Assembly: GCF_000224145.3 (NCBI RefSeq)
Contig: NC_020166.2
Span: 360,914-424,913 of the forward strand
Length of the DNA: 64,000 nucleotides
Origin: Ciona intestinalis
Taxonomy: Eukaryota; Chordata; Ascidiacea; Phlebobranchia; Cionidae
Direction of reading: 5' to 3'
Below the pieces are notes generated by a model that saw only the letters and a program-made list of their open reading frames with translations, made no database searches and was not told the origin of the DNA. A program made the position numbers and the translations under genes. Positions 1 to 11,900 of this stretch are shown here, in pieces (within the stretch, counting starts at the first letter, position 1; each line of letters starts with the position of its first letter).

Positions 1-532
1 ATACTCGATGTTTTATACCATTTTTTTAATGATCCGCTAAAAGATAAGTAAGTCAATGCTAAATTAGTTTAAAGAGATAATGTGGGTCACACAAATAACC
101 TACATTATCTTTTTTAAAAAGTTTACAATTTTGTATGCTGTTGGACATAAGAAACACGACATAAGCTACTTTGGTTTTACCTCAACAATATACAGGCTGC
201 ATATATTTCCCTTAAATGGCACAGGCCTCTTATTCAAAAACAACTAATGTGATATATAGGTTAAGATATTTGCATGCACAAACTTACCCCATGATCTACT
301 AATGGATCAGCATGTGTGGTGGTAAAGACATTCAGGGATAGCAAAGCAGGAATAGCTTATTTCATATTATAACTACTTAATGCCTGTAAAGTATAACATT
401 ATGGCTAAAGCCTTGAAACAAAACCTATATTATGGTCCATAGGGGATAGCGGTTTATTAATTAAAACTAACAAAACATTTTGAACAGTGATGTAATTTTA
501 ACTGCTGGTGTAACAATTTAACTAAGTTTGTG
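1..532. other. AT-rich spacer downstream of PGS1
   Basis: No coding signal is visible. On the minus strand it is the 3' flank of PGS1; an AATAAA polyadenylation signal (minus strand) lies at 453-458, about 75 bases past the PGS1 stop. Nothing else was recognised. Confidence 0.5.
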
Positions 533-2056
533 CTAAAAGTAGTGCCTTAGAATAGCAGTAGCGAACGACACCCATCTTTTAACGACGTATTTCGGTTTTG
601 TAAATGTCGATTGAGTAACAGGTTTGGCATGTTGAAATAAATTGACTCTTTCTTGGTGAAGTTGCTTCATTAAGCCAGTATTAGTTGTTACAAGGGTGAT
701 TTGTGCTTCCAAGTCCCTTTGCACTGATCTAGAGCCGTAATTAGACGAGCCAAGCATAGTTAGACAAGGTAGTTCAGAACCTTTGTCATAAAACCACAGC
801 CCTTTAGAATGGTAGGTCCACTTCGGCCTCATGTACTCCCATATTTTAATATCGTTCCGATTTGTTTCTGCAACTTGGTTAAAAAAGTTTTTGGTTAACT
901 GCACGTACACAGATGGGATATTTCCGGAAAAACCAGCGGAGCCAAGAAATCCGTTGGCATCTGGTGACGCGACGAGAACATCAAATTGACTTTTATTTTC
1001 CAAGATTAACTTACTGTATTCGTTTGTTATGTTAAAGTAGCCCGATGTAAAATAAGTTTGCGTATTTTCAGGTAGAAGTTTGAGTAAGGTTTTTGTCAGG
1101 TTTTCATCCTGGGTTATTCCTACACATCCTAGTTGGAGGGAGGGGTAAACGAACGTATCGCAGTCGTCACAATCTGACTTTGTGGCAGACTGGCAGGGAC
1201 TTATACTTGAATCAGTGTCATTAGACATATTTTCGCATATTTGGGGGTTTATGGTTGGAAAGAACTTGTTGAACAGAATACGAAAAGGGTTCCAATCTTG
1301 CAAAACGCTTTGGTTCTTATTGTCTTCATATCTATATGGTAAACTATAAGGTTGCATAGATGTTCGCACAAATACTGCGTATTCTTGAAAGTTCCCGGTA
1401 ACTGGGTGATGCGGACATCCCTCTGATAGTTTCAGTTCACCGTTAGGTTGTAGTTGGAACGAAAAAGAGCTCACTGTTTTTGTAAGCGCTTGAAAGTAGT
1501 CTGCAAGCTTTTTAACTTTAGTGAATGACATATATCTATCTTGGCGCTGCTCAAAATAGTTTGTGCTTAAATTTGCTCCACTTATCACAAGGGTATCGTC
1601 AAATATAAACAACTTTATATGATTGACGCCAACTATTTCATTCCATCTTGCAGGCAAACAAGTTTTTACAACTCCTCGCAAATTCGGGGTGTGAAAAAAT
1701 GAAATTTTAACTGAGTTATTTGGATTTTCTTTTAAAATTGGGGCCAGCAAAGTTTTGGAGTTAGTTTCACCCCTGGTGCCTCTTGTATAATCAAGTAATA
1801 TATCCACATCAAGATCTGTCCCTTTTTCTTTGATCTTTTCATTCAAGCAGTTGACCAACTGCCTGTCCAGTTCATCCGTGCCTAAATACAAGGCAGACAA
1901 AACGATCCGTTTATTCGCATTCTGTATGCAGTTTAGCAGCGTTGAATAGAATTCTTTAGGCGTTTCAATCACTTTAACGTTATTTCCATTTACTGCGAAA
2001 CACGGCGCTAACTTGTTCAACCATTTAAAGTCAGACCTTTGATTTTGTTTAGTCAT
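533..2056 (-). CDS. PGS1: CDP-diacylglycerol--glycerol-3-phosphate 3-phosphatidyltransferase, mitochondrial (PGS1)
   Basis: Phosphatidylglycerophosphate synthase, the committed step to phosphatidylglycerol and cardiolipin in mitochondria: CDP-diacylglycerol plus glycerol-3-phosphate gives PGP plus CMP. It belongs to the phospholipase D superfamily. Seen: a single 507-codon open frame with two HxK motifs, VNHIKLFIFDD near residues 145-154 with ISGANLS after it, and YHSKGLWFYD near 415-424 followed by MLGSSNYGSRS. Length fits the family (about 500-560 aa). The frame stays open 26 codons upstream but has no ATG there; the ATG at 2056 is preceded by a TTTAG acceptor-like site about 10 bases upstream, which in tunicates could be a spliced-leader or cis-splice acceptor. 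No introns are visible in the coding region, unlike the neighbours. The first 165 coding bases are duplicated exactly just upstream. Identity is confident; the exact 5' end is inferred. Confidence 0.9.
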   Translation of the reverse strand: MTKQNQRSDFKWLNKLAPCFAVNGNNVKVIETPKEFYSTLLNCIQNANKRIVLSALYLGTDELDRQLVNCLNEKIKEKGTDLDVDILLDYTRGTRGETNSKTLLAPILKENPNNSVKISFFHTPNLRGVVKTCLPARWNEIVGVNHIKLFIFDDTLVISGANLSTNYFEQRQDRYMSFTKVKKLADYFQALTKTVSSFSFQLQPNGELKLSEGCPHHPVTGNFQEYAVFVRTSMQPYSLPYRYEDNKNQSVLQDWNPFRILFNKFFPTINPQICENMSNDTDSSISPCQSATKSDCDDCDTFVYPSLQLGCVGITQDENLTKTLLKLLPENTQTYFTSGYFNITNEYSKLILENKSQFDVLVASPDANGFLGSAGFSGNIPSVYVQLTKNFFNQVAETNRNDIKIWEYMRPKWTYHSKGLWFYDKGSELPCLTMLGSSNYGSRSVQRDLEAQITLVTTNTGLMKQLHQERVNLFQHAKPVTQSTFTKPKYVVKRWVSFATAILRHYF

Positions 2057-2517
2057 AATAACAGCTAAACACAAAACGACTGCGACACTGCAATCGTCTT
2101 GGTAGGCGAAATTTGATTCTATAAAAGTAAACAAACAACGTTATTTTACAAAAGTAAAAATAAACCTTTTGCGTTAGAAAAAAACTTTATTCTACATGTA
2201 TATTGGCAGACAAAACGATCCGTTTATTCGCATTCTGTATGCAGTTTAGCAGCGTTGAATAGAATTCTTTAGGCGTTTCAATCACTTTAACGTTATTTCC
2301 ATTTACTGCGAAACACGGCGCTAACTTGTTCAACCATTTAAAGTCAGACCTTTGATTTTGTTTAGTCATAATAACAGCTAAACACAAAACGACTGCGACA
2401 CTGCAATCGTCTTGGTAGGCGAAATTTGATTCTATAAAAGTAAACAAACAACGTTATTTTACAAAAGTAAAAATAAACCTTTTGCGTTAGAAAAAAACTT
2501 TATTCTACATGTATATT
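1892..2517 (-). repeat. Perfect 313-bp tandem duplication of the PGS1 5' end
   Basis: Bases 1892-2204 and 2205-2517 read identically base for base by eye, offset 313. The unit holds the first 165 coding bases of PGS1 (start ATG at 2056, copied at 2369) plus about 148 bases of upstream sequence. The distal copy opens at 2369 and runs about 60 codons into a stop shortly after the junction, so it could only make a truncated N-terminal peptide. The lack of any difference means either a very recent duplication or an assembly overlap artefact. Confidence 0.9.
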
Positions 2518-2930
2518 GCCTAAAACTTCGCACAAAATAAGCCTATATCAGACTAGACACATACATTCTTTCTCGTTCAATTCTCTTATAATGGACTCTG
2601 CCCCTGCGTGTTTCGTTTCCCTGTGCGGTTGTACCTTACCTATTAAATAATGCCTTTTTTCCCCGACATGTAAGCACGAAAGAGTCAAAAACTCGGCTGT
2701 ATTTTACTGCCTTTTTAAACGCAAAACCTCTATACTGATATGTTGTGTGTAGCAAATGTCGTCTAAAGAATTCCAAAGCAAAATAGCCATATAATCACAA
2801 CATATTAATTTGACAAAACTCAATACTTGTTACGCCATAACTTCAATTATTCTGCACTGCATGAATATTACAGGCATTTTCTCCCAACGTTCGGTCCACC
2901 AGTTTTATCCGCTACGTTTTACAAGCAAAA
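2518..2930. other. Spacer between PGS1 and CACHD1-like gene (divergent promoters)
   Basis: About 400 bases between the PGS1 duplicate and the CACHD1-like start, which are divergently transcribed. It probably holds both promoters. A TTACAG acceptor-like site at about 2872 may mark the 5' UTR or a trans-splice acceptor of the plus-strand gene. No other motif was recognised. Confidence 0.4.
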
Positions 2931-5900
2931 ATGCGATTCTTTTCCGTGAACTGTATTCTAATATGGGAAATTTTGCTTCTGTGCCATACAGTTCGTTGCG
3001 CGGATATGGAATCAGACTCGATGCAGATTGCAGCAACTGTACATGATGTATTTGAGGAGACTTTTCACTTCAGCGGGCTAGAAATGCGGCTTGACCAGGC
3101 AAACTGGGAAACGGAAATGGTATCACCGGATACACTTGCGCAGAAACTTGCGGCTTCGATCCAGACCAGCGTCAGCACGGCAGAAACCGCTGTGCGAAAT
3201 TTGAACAGTGCTCTGCAGACTGCAAGCGAATGGCAAATAGAAGAAAATCACCAGTGCTGTCACACTGATTTTGGCGTGAGTGTGAACGAATGAATGTAAC
3301 TAATTTATCCTCGCATGGCGGGGCAACAACAGTCGTTATAACACGGACATTATGTTTCTTATACCTCGTGCCAAAGTGAGGGTAAGATGGGACATCTTTT
3401 CATTCCATTTTGTCGTTCAATTTGGTAGTAAACAAAGAACATTCAAAAAAATATAAAACCGTATCCTCACGACTCCCATAGACCGTTGTTAGTTGTGTAA
3501 AATAGGATCAGAATATTTGGAAATTATGTGCTAAAGGTGTCCCATCTTACCCCACACTACTAATATATAGTTGTTGTTTGGTTGGGTCCCTGTTTTTTCA
3601 AAGACAAGTCATCTTATTAAAAAAGTAACAATGATGTTTTATAAGTAAAACAGAGGAGAAACTATTGTGTTTCTATGGGTCCCAACAAGTACTAACAAAC
3701 TAAAATAATACATACGTGGTAACTCTTAAGCTGGCACGAGGTGTATAAAACAAAACACTTTTGTAAAAACGACTGCATAAATAAATTACATAAATTGATT
3801 CAAATCCTACATTTCTATTACCTGGGTATAATATGCATTATTACAACTGGTTGCTTCTTGTATAAACAGGATCAAATAACTTGTACAATCTTCCCAACCG
3901 ATGCCTTGGAGGATTTTGTTCCCACAATCTTCACTAAGGAAGCTCATGCCAACTTGAAGCAGTATCCAGTCATTCAAAGACAGATGTTCATGGATTTGAA
4001 CGGGAGATTAGCGCAGTTGCCGACACCACTGTTTTATAATGATTGCAAATTGGACAATAGAGCTAAGCCATGGTATTTAAATCAATAAAACAATGTTAAT
4101 AAATACATCTGAAACTTGTAAGCGGGCACGAGGTGTATGAAACAGAACACCTGTGTTATAACAATTGTCATTTTTCTGCTAACAATAATAAATTTACATT
4201 CATTCATTCAACATCAAAAAATATACATATGAATCAACATTAACTTTAAAAAATTGTTTGGTGTTTAAAAAACTATCAGGAACCTTATATGGTTACTTAT
4301 TAATGACTTCTGCTTTTACGTGTAGGTAAGATGGGCATCAGAGACCCATTTAAAAAAAATTAAATTTCTTAAAAAAATTCAAAATTTTAATTTATTTTAA
4401 ATTTTTTAGGTATTCGAAAGCCATATCAGATGTTCCAAGAGATGTAGTCGTTATAGTGGATGTGTCCGAATACTTCTCCAAAACAACTGTTGTAAAAATA
4501 CTTAAAACAATAGCAGAACCTTTACAGCATACAGACCGGCTGGCCGTTGTTGCTTTCTCCAGCATTGTAAGTAACTGTCAATAACCCAGAGGTAATGGGT
4601 TCAAGGCTTGTCGGTGCTACTATAGTGGGCGTGTGGGGTGTATGAAGCAGAACACTTCTGTTATAACGACCAACGTTTTCCAGCCACATGAGGATAAAGC
4701 AAGTTTTGTTCAAGTTTCTCTTTTAATTTTATGATAGTACGCGGGGCAACGACAGTCGTTATAACACGGGTGTTCGGTTTCATACACCTCATGCCGCTGA
4801 CAAGTTACCACGTATGTAACTTATTTATCCTCGCATGGCGGGGCAATGACATTGGTTATAACACGGGTGTTTTGTTTCAAACACCTCGTGCCCGCTTACA
4901 AGTTACCACGTATGTAACTTATTTATCCTCGCATGGTGGGGCAATGACATTGGTTATAACATGGGTGTTCTGTTACATACACCTTGTGCCTGCTTACAAG
5001 TTACCACGTATGTAACTCTATGGGTGCCTTTTATGCATGTTGTTCGATATTTATTACTATTTATGAGTTTTAAAAATCTTCTTAGATTCACTCAGGGACA
5101 GAATGTGATGAATTGGTTTATGCAACTAACACAAACAAAGACTTTCTTATCGCAAAGATAGCATTCATGATGTTTTCTGGGAATGGCAAACTAAGGTAAA
5201 ATATCTTAAAATTATGTTTGGAAACTGTGATATAATGTGTAAAAAAAAATTTAACCATCATGGTTTTCATTCAAAATGTGCTTTATCAATATGCGTGTTT
5301 AACTAAATGTTGAAAATAAATGTTGTTTTTTTAAGTTACCATCATTCTTTTCGATTTGTAAACTTTTCTGATTTTCTTTAAGAGACAAAATAAGTTATAC
5401 ACATAAATAACAGTATAGGATCTGGTACGAAAATGTAACACACAAAAATCAGGTCCAACCAATTGTTATATTTATACAAACTAGTATATGTATAATATGC
5501 CACAAAATTCATTAAATAATGTACTACTAAAGAAAGTTTGGCATTGTCTTATTCAGAGTTGTCTATTATTTTGGCTTTAATTTAAAATGTTATATTTTGC
5601 AGCAAAGCTTTTTCGAAAGCATTCGATTATTTTGATGGAAGTAGAAACAGCAAGAAACATATTGTTCTTATTTTAACCAAGGAACCGACTGATAGCAGGC
5701 AAGTAGTTAAAATAGTTAAATAAAAAAATATATATTAATATTTTTCTCCCCAGGCAAAATATTTTTAATGTTATCAAGCAAAGAAATGCTGATCTTCAGA
5801 ACTCTGTCGAAATTTCAACTTTTGGGTTAGATAACTACATAGGGGTGCACGGGCTGGTGAAAGAAATTGCAAACCAAGATGGATCATCTTATGGTGTCAA

Positions 5901-8900
5901 TGCTGCATTAAATGTGACGAAAGGGGTCGCTGCCTTTTGGCCAGATACAAGGTGAAAAAATGAATAAATTTTTTTTTCGTCTATTTAGTCACAGAAACAA
6001 AGAACGGTAGAGTTCACAAAAAAAATCACCACACTAGTAAAAATTCACCACACTGGCCAGATACAAGGTGAATGAACTAATTTAAATTTATTTGGTCTCT
6101 TCCGTAATAAATATCGGGAAAGTTTACAAAAGCCAAAAGATTGGTAGTATTGGTAAAGCAACAGTTGTTAAAACAAGCCTATGGATAAAACAGAAAGCCC
6201 AATAACGTTTTAGATTAAAAGGCGCGACTTTCCACCAACAAATCCTGTATGTCTTACACAAAAGTTTAAAAAGCAATCACCCACAAATGCGTATAAATTT
6301 ATTTTAAACAAAATTTACTAAAAAACTTTATTGATTAAAATAAAATATCTCATTTTAGTTCTGCTGAGACCATTTTTAGTTCAAAGTCAACACAAAACGT
6401 GAATAAAATTTCTTGGTCTGGTCCGAACACTGCTGTTGGAACTTTGTCTCTTTATCTCACAGCTTCAATGCCAGTTGTACTGAATGGTAAAACCGTATGG
6501 TGTTTGTATTTTAACATTTCAGCCTAGATTGATAGAATAAATAAATGTAACCTATTTACCCTGATATGGCGGGGCAACTTATAACATGACTGTTCTGTTT
6601 CATACACCTCGTGCCCACTTACAAGTTACCACGGATGTAACTTGTTTATCCTTGCATGGCGGGGCAACGACAGTCGTTATAACACGGGTGTTCTGTTTCA
6701 TACACCTTGAGTTATACTGACTGTCATTCCCCCACCATGCGAGGATAAATAAGTTACATACGTAGTAACTTGTAAGCAGGCATGAGTTACAGAAACAGAA
6801 CACCCGTGTTATAACGACTGTCATTTTCTCTCCACACGAGGATAAAACTTTGCATTGATTCATTTAACTTTACACTAAACCTTAATTTATGTTCACACAA
6901 AGTTACACTCATTCATTCATTAATATATAAATATAAACTTATTAAACAGAAGGGAATTAGATAAATTTATTAAATTTAATAAACAGAACACCTGTGTTAT
7001 AACAACTATCATTTTCCCACCACACAAGAAGAAAACAAGTCTCACTTTACATTTTATAAACAGATGAATTGAAAGGAGCTGTTGGTGTGGATGTAAGTCT
7101 GGAATCCTTGATACCGAACCCCCCTTTACCAAGTGATCTGTTTTATTCCTTCCTTGTTGAAACATCTGGTCGTGTAATACACCACCCTTTGATCAGATAT
7201 TGGAAAGACACCGATTACCCCGATGTTGCAGTTGTTATAAAAGGGTGGGGGTTGTTGTATTGTATCCTGTCTGGTTTTTAGTATGTGATGATGATGTAAC
7301 TTACTTTATCCTCGCCTGGCCGGAAAACTACAGTCGTTATAACACGGGTGTTCATACACTTCGTAACAGCTTATGAGTTACCGGCAGGCGCGCTAACCAC
7401 TCTGCCACGGCTATGGGTCTTTTTTATTTTAATTAAATGTAAATATGTTTTTATTAACTAAAAGCGTGTATTAACAACTGTTGTTCGCTATATCCTGTCT
7501 TTTTGTTTTTATTGTTTATAAATCTTCGCTACCGTAATCGAGAGAGACAAATAAAGTTATTATTTTTTGCATTATATTCTAAGACACTGAGCCAAGTCTG
7601 ACTATTGTTTAAAAGAAAAATCCAAGAAACGACTTGGTGAATTTTTGTATGCAAGATATACACTGCAGTAAAATTAGAACTTTGCAACCATGTTTAGTGT
7701 TCGCATTAGTCATTAAGCAGTTTTCTCTATATTCTATAAATCTATATTTCAAATATATCAGTTTAAAAATGTGGCGAAAAATTTGCTGCATATGTATATT
7801 TTTGTTCTCAAATTTTGGTAAGGCTAAATAATCTATGTGATATTGTAAATGTGTTAACCAGAACACCCACGTTATAACGCGTTAAACTTCTACTTTTCTA
7901 AAAGGCTAGATTGTAGAAATGAATTTCTTCCCAAGTTAAGACAGCTTTTTGCTTCTGTGAGAAACTCAGATACTTTCACTGTTGGTTGTTCAACAGATTG
8001 GATCACTGAGAAGGTGTTTAGGACGGTTTAGTTTATTAAGCAGTCATTTTTAAAAATATTTTAAGAATCTCATATATTGACTGTCATTGTATAGTTGTTT
8101 CTTTTTTTTGCATTTTTTCTAAGTTTAGTTTATGGAGTGACTGTTTTCCATTTTTTATCATATTGACATTTCATATTAACTACCATTCTTTAGTTGCTTT
8201 TTTTGAAAACTTTTTACTTTTTAACCAGCATTTTAACTTGTACTGACTGTCACTTTATCGTTGCTTTCTTCTGTTTGTCTATTTTTCCAAGTCCCGACCT
8301 GTAACCAAAGAAATAAAAATCAGTGTTTTTTTGCTACTTTTTTCTATTTTATTATTTTATTAAAAAAATATATTTTTTGTTTCAAATAAAACTAAATCAT
8401 AAAATCCTATTTAGGACAATGGTGCAAGGGATGTGATGCAAAACACACCTGTTGTATTTTCATGCAGTAGACCAGGCAACTATCAGTATGTTGCTTGTAT
8501 TGCGGTTAAAACCGGTTCAAACCAGCTGCCTGTGAAAGTTCTTAGTGGAGTTAACGTCAACTTAATTCCTGAAACATTTGTTTACCATAAGTAAATGTGT
8601 ATTAATGTAATTCACCCGGTGGCGCAACCAGAAAATAATAAGAGGGGGGGGTTTAATCAAAAAAAAAAATTTGTTAAACATTTTTTATTTAATTTTTAAA
8701 AGAATTTTTTTGGGGGGTTTAAAAGGGGGGAGTCACGACCCCGGAAACCCCCTCCTGGCTGCGCCACCGATTACACCTGTTCTAAATTTTACATAGGTCT
8801 AAATTTTCTGTTTGTAAACTTTCTGATACAGTTTATTGCAAACTTTGGTGTAGCGGTCACGCCTAAATTTATTCAAATGTATATTTTTGTTGTTTTCTGT

Positions 8901-11900
8901 GACTACCCATATTTTCGTTTCTGTAGACTCTTTGTTCTTTGTTGTTGTAATTGAACAGACGAAATAAATTTCATTCATTTATGTAATGATAAAAATATTA
9001 AAAAAAGAAAAAAAAACATTAAAATTTTTATTATATAAAATTAGTTATTTGTGCAATGGTTTAATAATTACATATTTTCAGAATGAACACGCAATCTTCG
9101 TTGTCATGCCAACATTTAGATCACGAAGCAAAAACATCACCAGCCGTTAAACTAACTCCTGCAGCGTTTAGGGATTTAAGCAGGTATGACATTATTCAGG
9201 GTTTGCTTTAATGCACTTTTGNNNNNNNNNNNNNNNNNNNNNNNNNNNNNNNNNNNNNNNNNNNNNNNNNNNNNNNNNNNNNNNNNNNNNNNNNNNNNNN
9301 NNNNNNNNNNNNNNNNNNNNNNNNNNNNNNNNNNNNNNNNNNNNNNNNNNNNNNNNNNNNNNNNNNNNNNNNNNNNNNNNNNNNNNNNNNNNNNNNNNNN
9401 NNNNNNNNNNNNNNNNNNNNNNNNNNNNNNNNNNNNNNNNNNNNNNNNNNNNNNNNNNNNNNNNNNNNNNNNNNNNNNNNNNNNNNNNNNNNNNNNNNNN
9501 NNNNNNNNNNNNNNNNNNNCACACAAAATAACAAGACCTCTTGCTCCAATGCATGTAATATTATAATGCCACTCTGGCACACAAACTCAGCTTATATAGG
9601 AACACAAAATCACTCATGCATAACATTGAATATAGAGATTGAGAAAAACATTAATAATAAAATAATTGTTTAGACAATGGTGATACTTTGGGGAGTTAAC
9701 ATAGAGGTCATGATAACATAAAAATCTTATTGAGGTGAATAATAAATATCTTATAAAATAAAATATTAACATCTTTAACTCATAGATACAGCAACACAGA
9801 TGAGACTAGCACCACTGCAGCTGAATATGTCAATCAAGTAGCTGGCTTGCAAAGTGCACCGGAAGTTTTAACAGATGCTGCAGTTAATGTTATACGCTTA
9901 ACAAACTCGTAAGTTGTACTGGGTTACTGTTTTTAAGGTTTAAAACAATCACCTACAAAGTTACATACGTGGTAACTTGTAAGCGGGCACAAGGTGTATG
10001 TAACAGAACACCCCTGTTATAACGACTGTCGTTGCCCCGCCATGCGAGGATAAATAAGTTACATACGTGGTAACTTGTAAGCAGGCACGAGGTGTATAAA
10101 ACAGAACACCCGTGTTATAATGACTGTCGTTGCCCCACCATGCGAGGACAAACAAATTACATTTATTTATTTCTTACAACTCCCTCAGCTGTGTCACATT
10201 TTTTTAATATCTTCATGTTTTTCAATTGGGGTGATGGGCCAACTATGTCCACGGTCCATCGCACTGTAGGACCTTACCCATATAGAATAAAATGTCCATA
10301 TACAATGTTGGGGTGATGGCCAACTCTGGCCTAAATCCCAGGTCCCATGGCGTGCCTCACTGTAGGACCTTACCCATATAGAATAGAATGTGCATATACA
10401 ATGTTGGGGTGATGGGCCAACTCTGGCCTAAATCCCAAGTACCATGGCTTGCCTCAATGTAGGACTCATATAGTATAGCATACATTAGTTTTATAAAACA
10501 CTTATAGGCTCGAGTTGTGGGATGGGTTTGGACAGGATGAGAAGATGTACAATATATGGAGATACTTTGGCTCGCATGAAGGTGTGTTTCGCATCTTTCC
10601 TGCTGTAGAAATGTTTAAAGTGAGTTTTTATTATAATCACTAATTTATCCTCGCATGACGGGGCAACGACATTCGTTATAACACGGGTGTTCTGTTTCAT
10701 ACACTTCGTTTTCTCCTACAAGTTACCACGTACGTAACTTATTTATCCTCGCATGGCAAGGCAAGGACAGTCGTTATAACACGAGTGTTCTGTTTCATAC
10801 ACCTCATGCCCGCTTACAAGTTACCACTTATGCAACTTATTTATCCTCGCATGGCGAGGCAAGGACAGTCGTTATAACACGAGTGTTCTGTTTCATACAC
10901 TTCGTTTTCTCCTACAAGTTACCACGTATGCAACTTATTTATCCTCGCATGGCAAGGCAAGGACAGTCGTTATAACACGAGTGTTCTGTTTCATACACCT
11001 CAGGCCCGCTTACAAGTTATGTAACTTAGTGGGTGATTGTTTTTATGTATGGCTGACAATTTGGACACCCCATTAGTGACCACTGGGTTGGAGCAATTGC
11101 CGTTAAGTGTCTTGCCCAAGGACGAATACACAACAATATCCACTATGGTAAAATACATGCATTGTTACAATCTTTTTTTGTAAATTTTTTTGTAATAAAA
11201 TATACAAAATATTTTTGTATTTTTATCCCCAGAGTTATGACCATACCACCCAGGGTTGGTACAAGACGGCCATACACAACAAAGACAGAATAATAATAAC
11301 ACCCGTGTACCAAGACTTTGGAACCTCACTTCAATTATTTACAATGGCGAAAGCTATCTTCTTACCAAATAACACTGAACCTGTAGGAGTTGTTGGCGGA
11401 GACTTCTTACATTCGGATCTTAATGTAATTAACATTTGTAACTTTTTTTATATCTATGTATATATATATATTTTATATATTCATTTTTTTCTTTATATAT
11501 GTATTTATTCTTTTTATATATATATATGTATTTTGCTGCTTCTTTAAAAGTTATTCATAATTTTTCTATTTTACAATAAACCTTATCTCAAAAATTGTCC
11601 ATTTTACAAAAGAGTCATTTTATAAACATATATTTTAAAAATTGTATGAATATAATAAGGATAAAATATGGTTCCGATGTAAAAAACAACAGTTTTGTGA
11701 GATTAAGGTCCGGTTATCTAAGATTGTAGGGTAATAAAAGTTCGGGCAGAGTTAACTTAACCCCCAATCTATATATATGTAGTTATATGTAACCCAAAAC
11801 AGCAGCGTTTTAGCATTAAGGATCTGGTGCTACAAAAACATAACAGACAAAAATCAAGTCCAACCAATTGTATAAAATATAAGGACAGGGTCAGATTCGC

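Noticed and set aside
2057-2134. Upstream extension of PGS1 (26 residues)
   Set aside because: It has no ATG start, only a TTG, and an acceptor-like site separates it from the first ATG.
7384-7412. tRNA gene
   Set aside because: Only the A-box part of a tRNA is present and it runs straight into the SINE tail.
9176-9582. Several ORFs of 100-134 aa across 9176-9582
   Set aside because: They consist almost wholly of N-derived unknown residues.
10640-11150. CRISPR-like regular repeats
   Set aside because: The 98-bp units are contiguous with no unique spacers; this is a eukaryotic SINE tail array.
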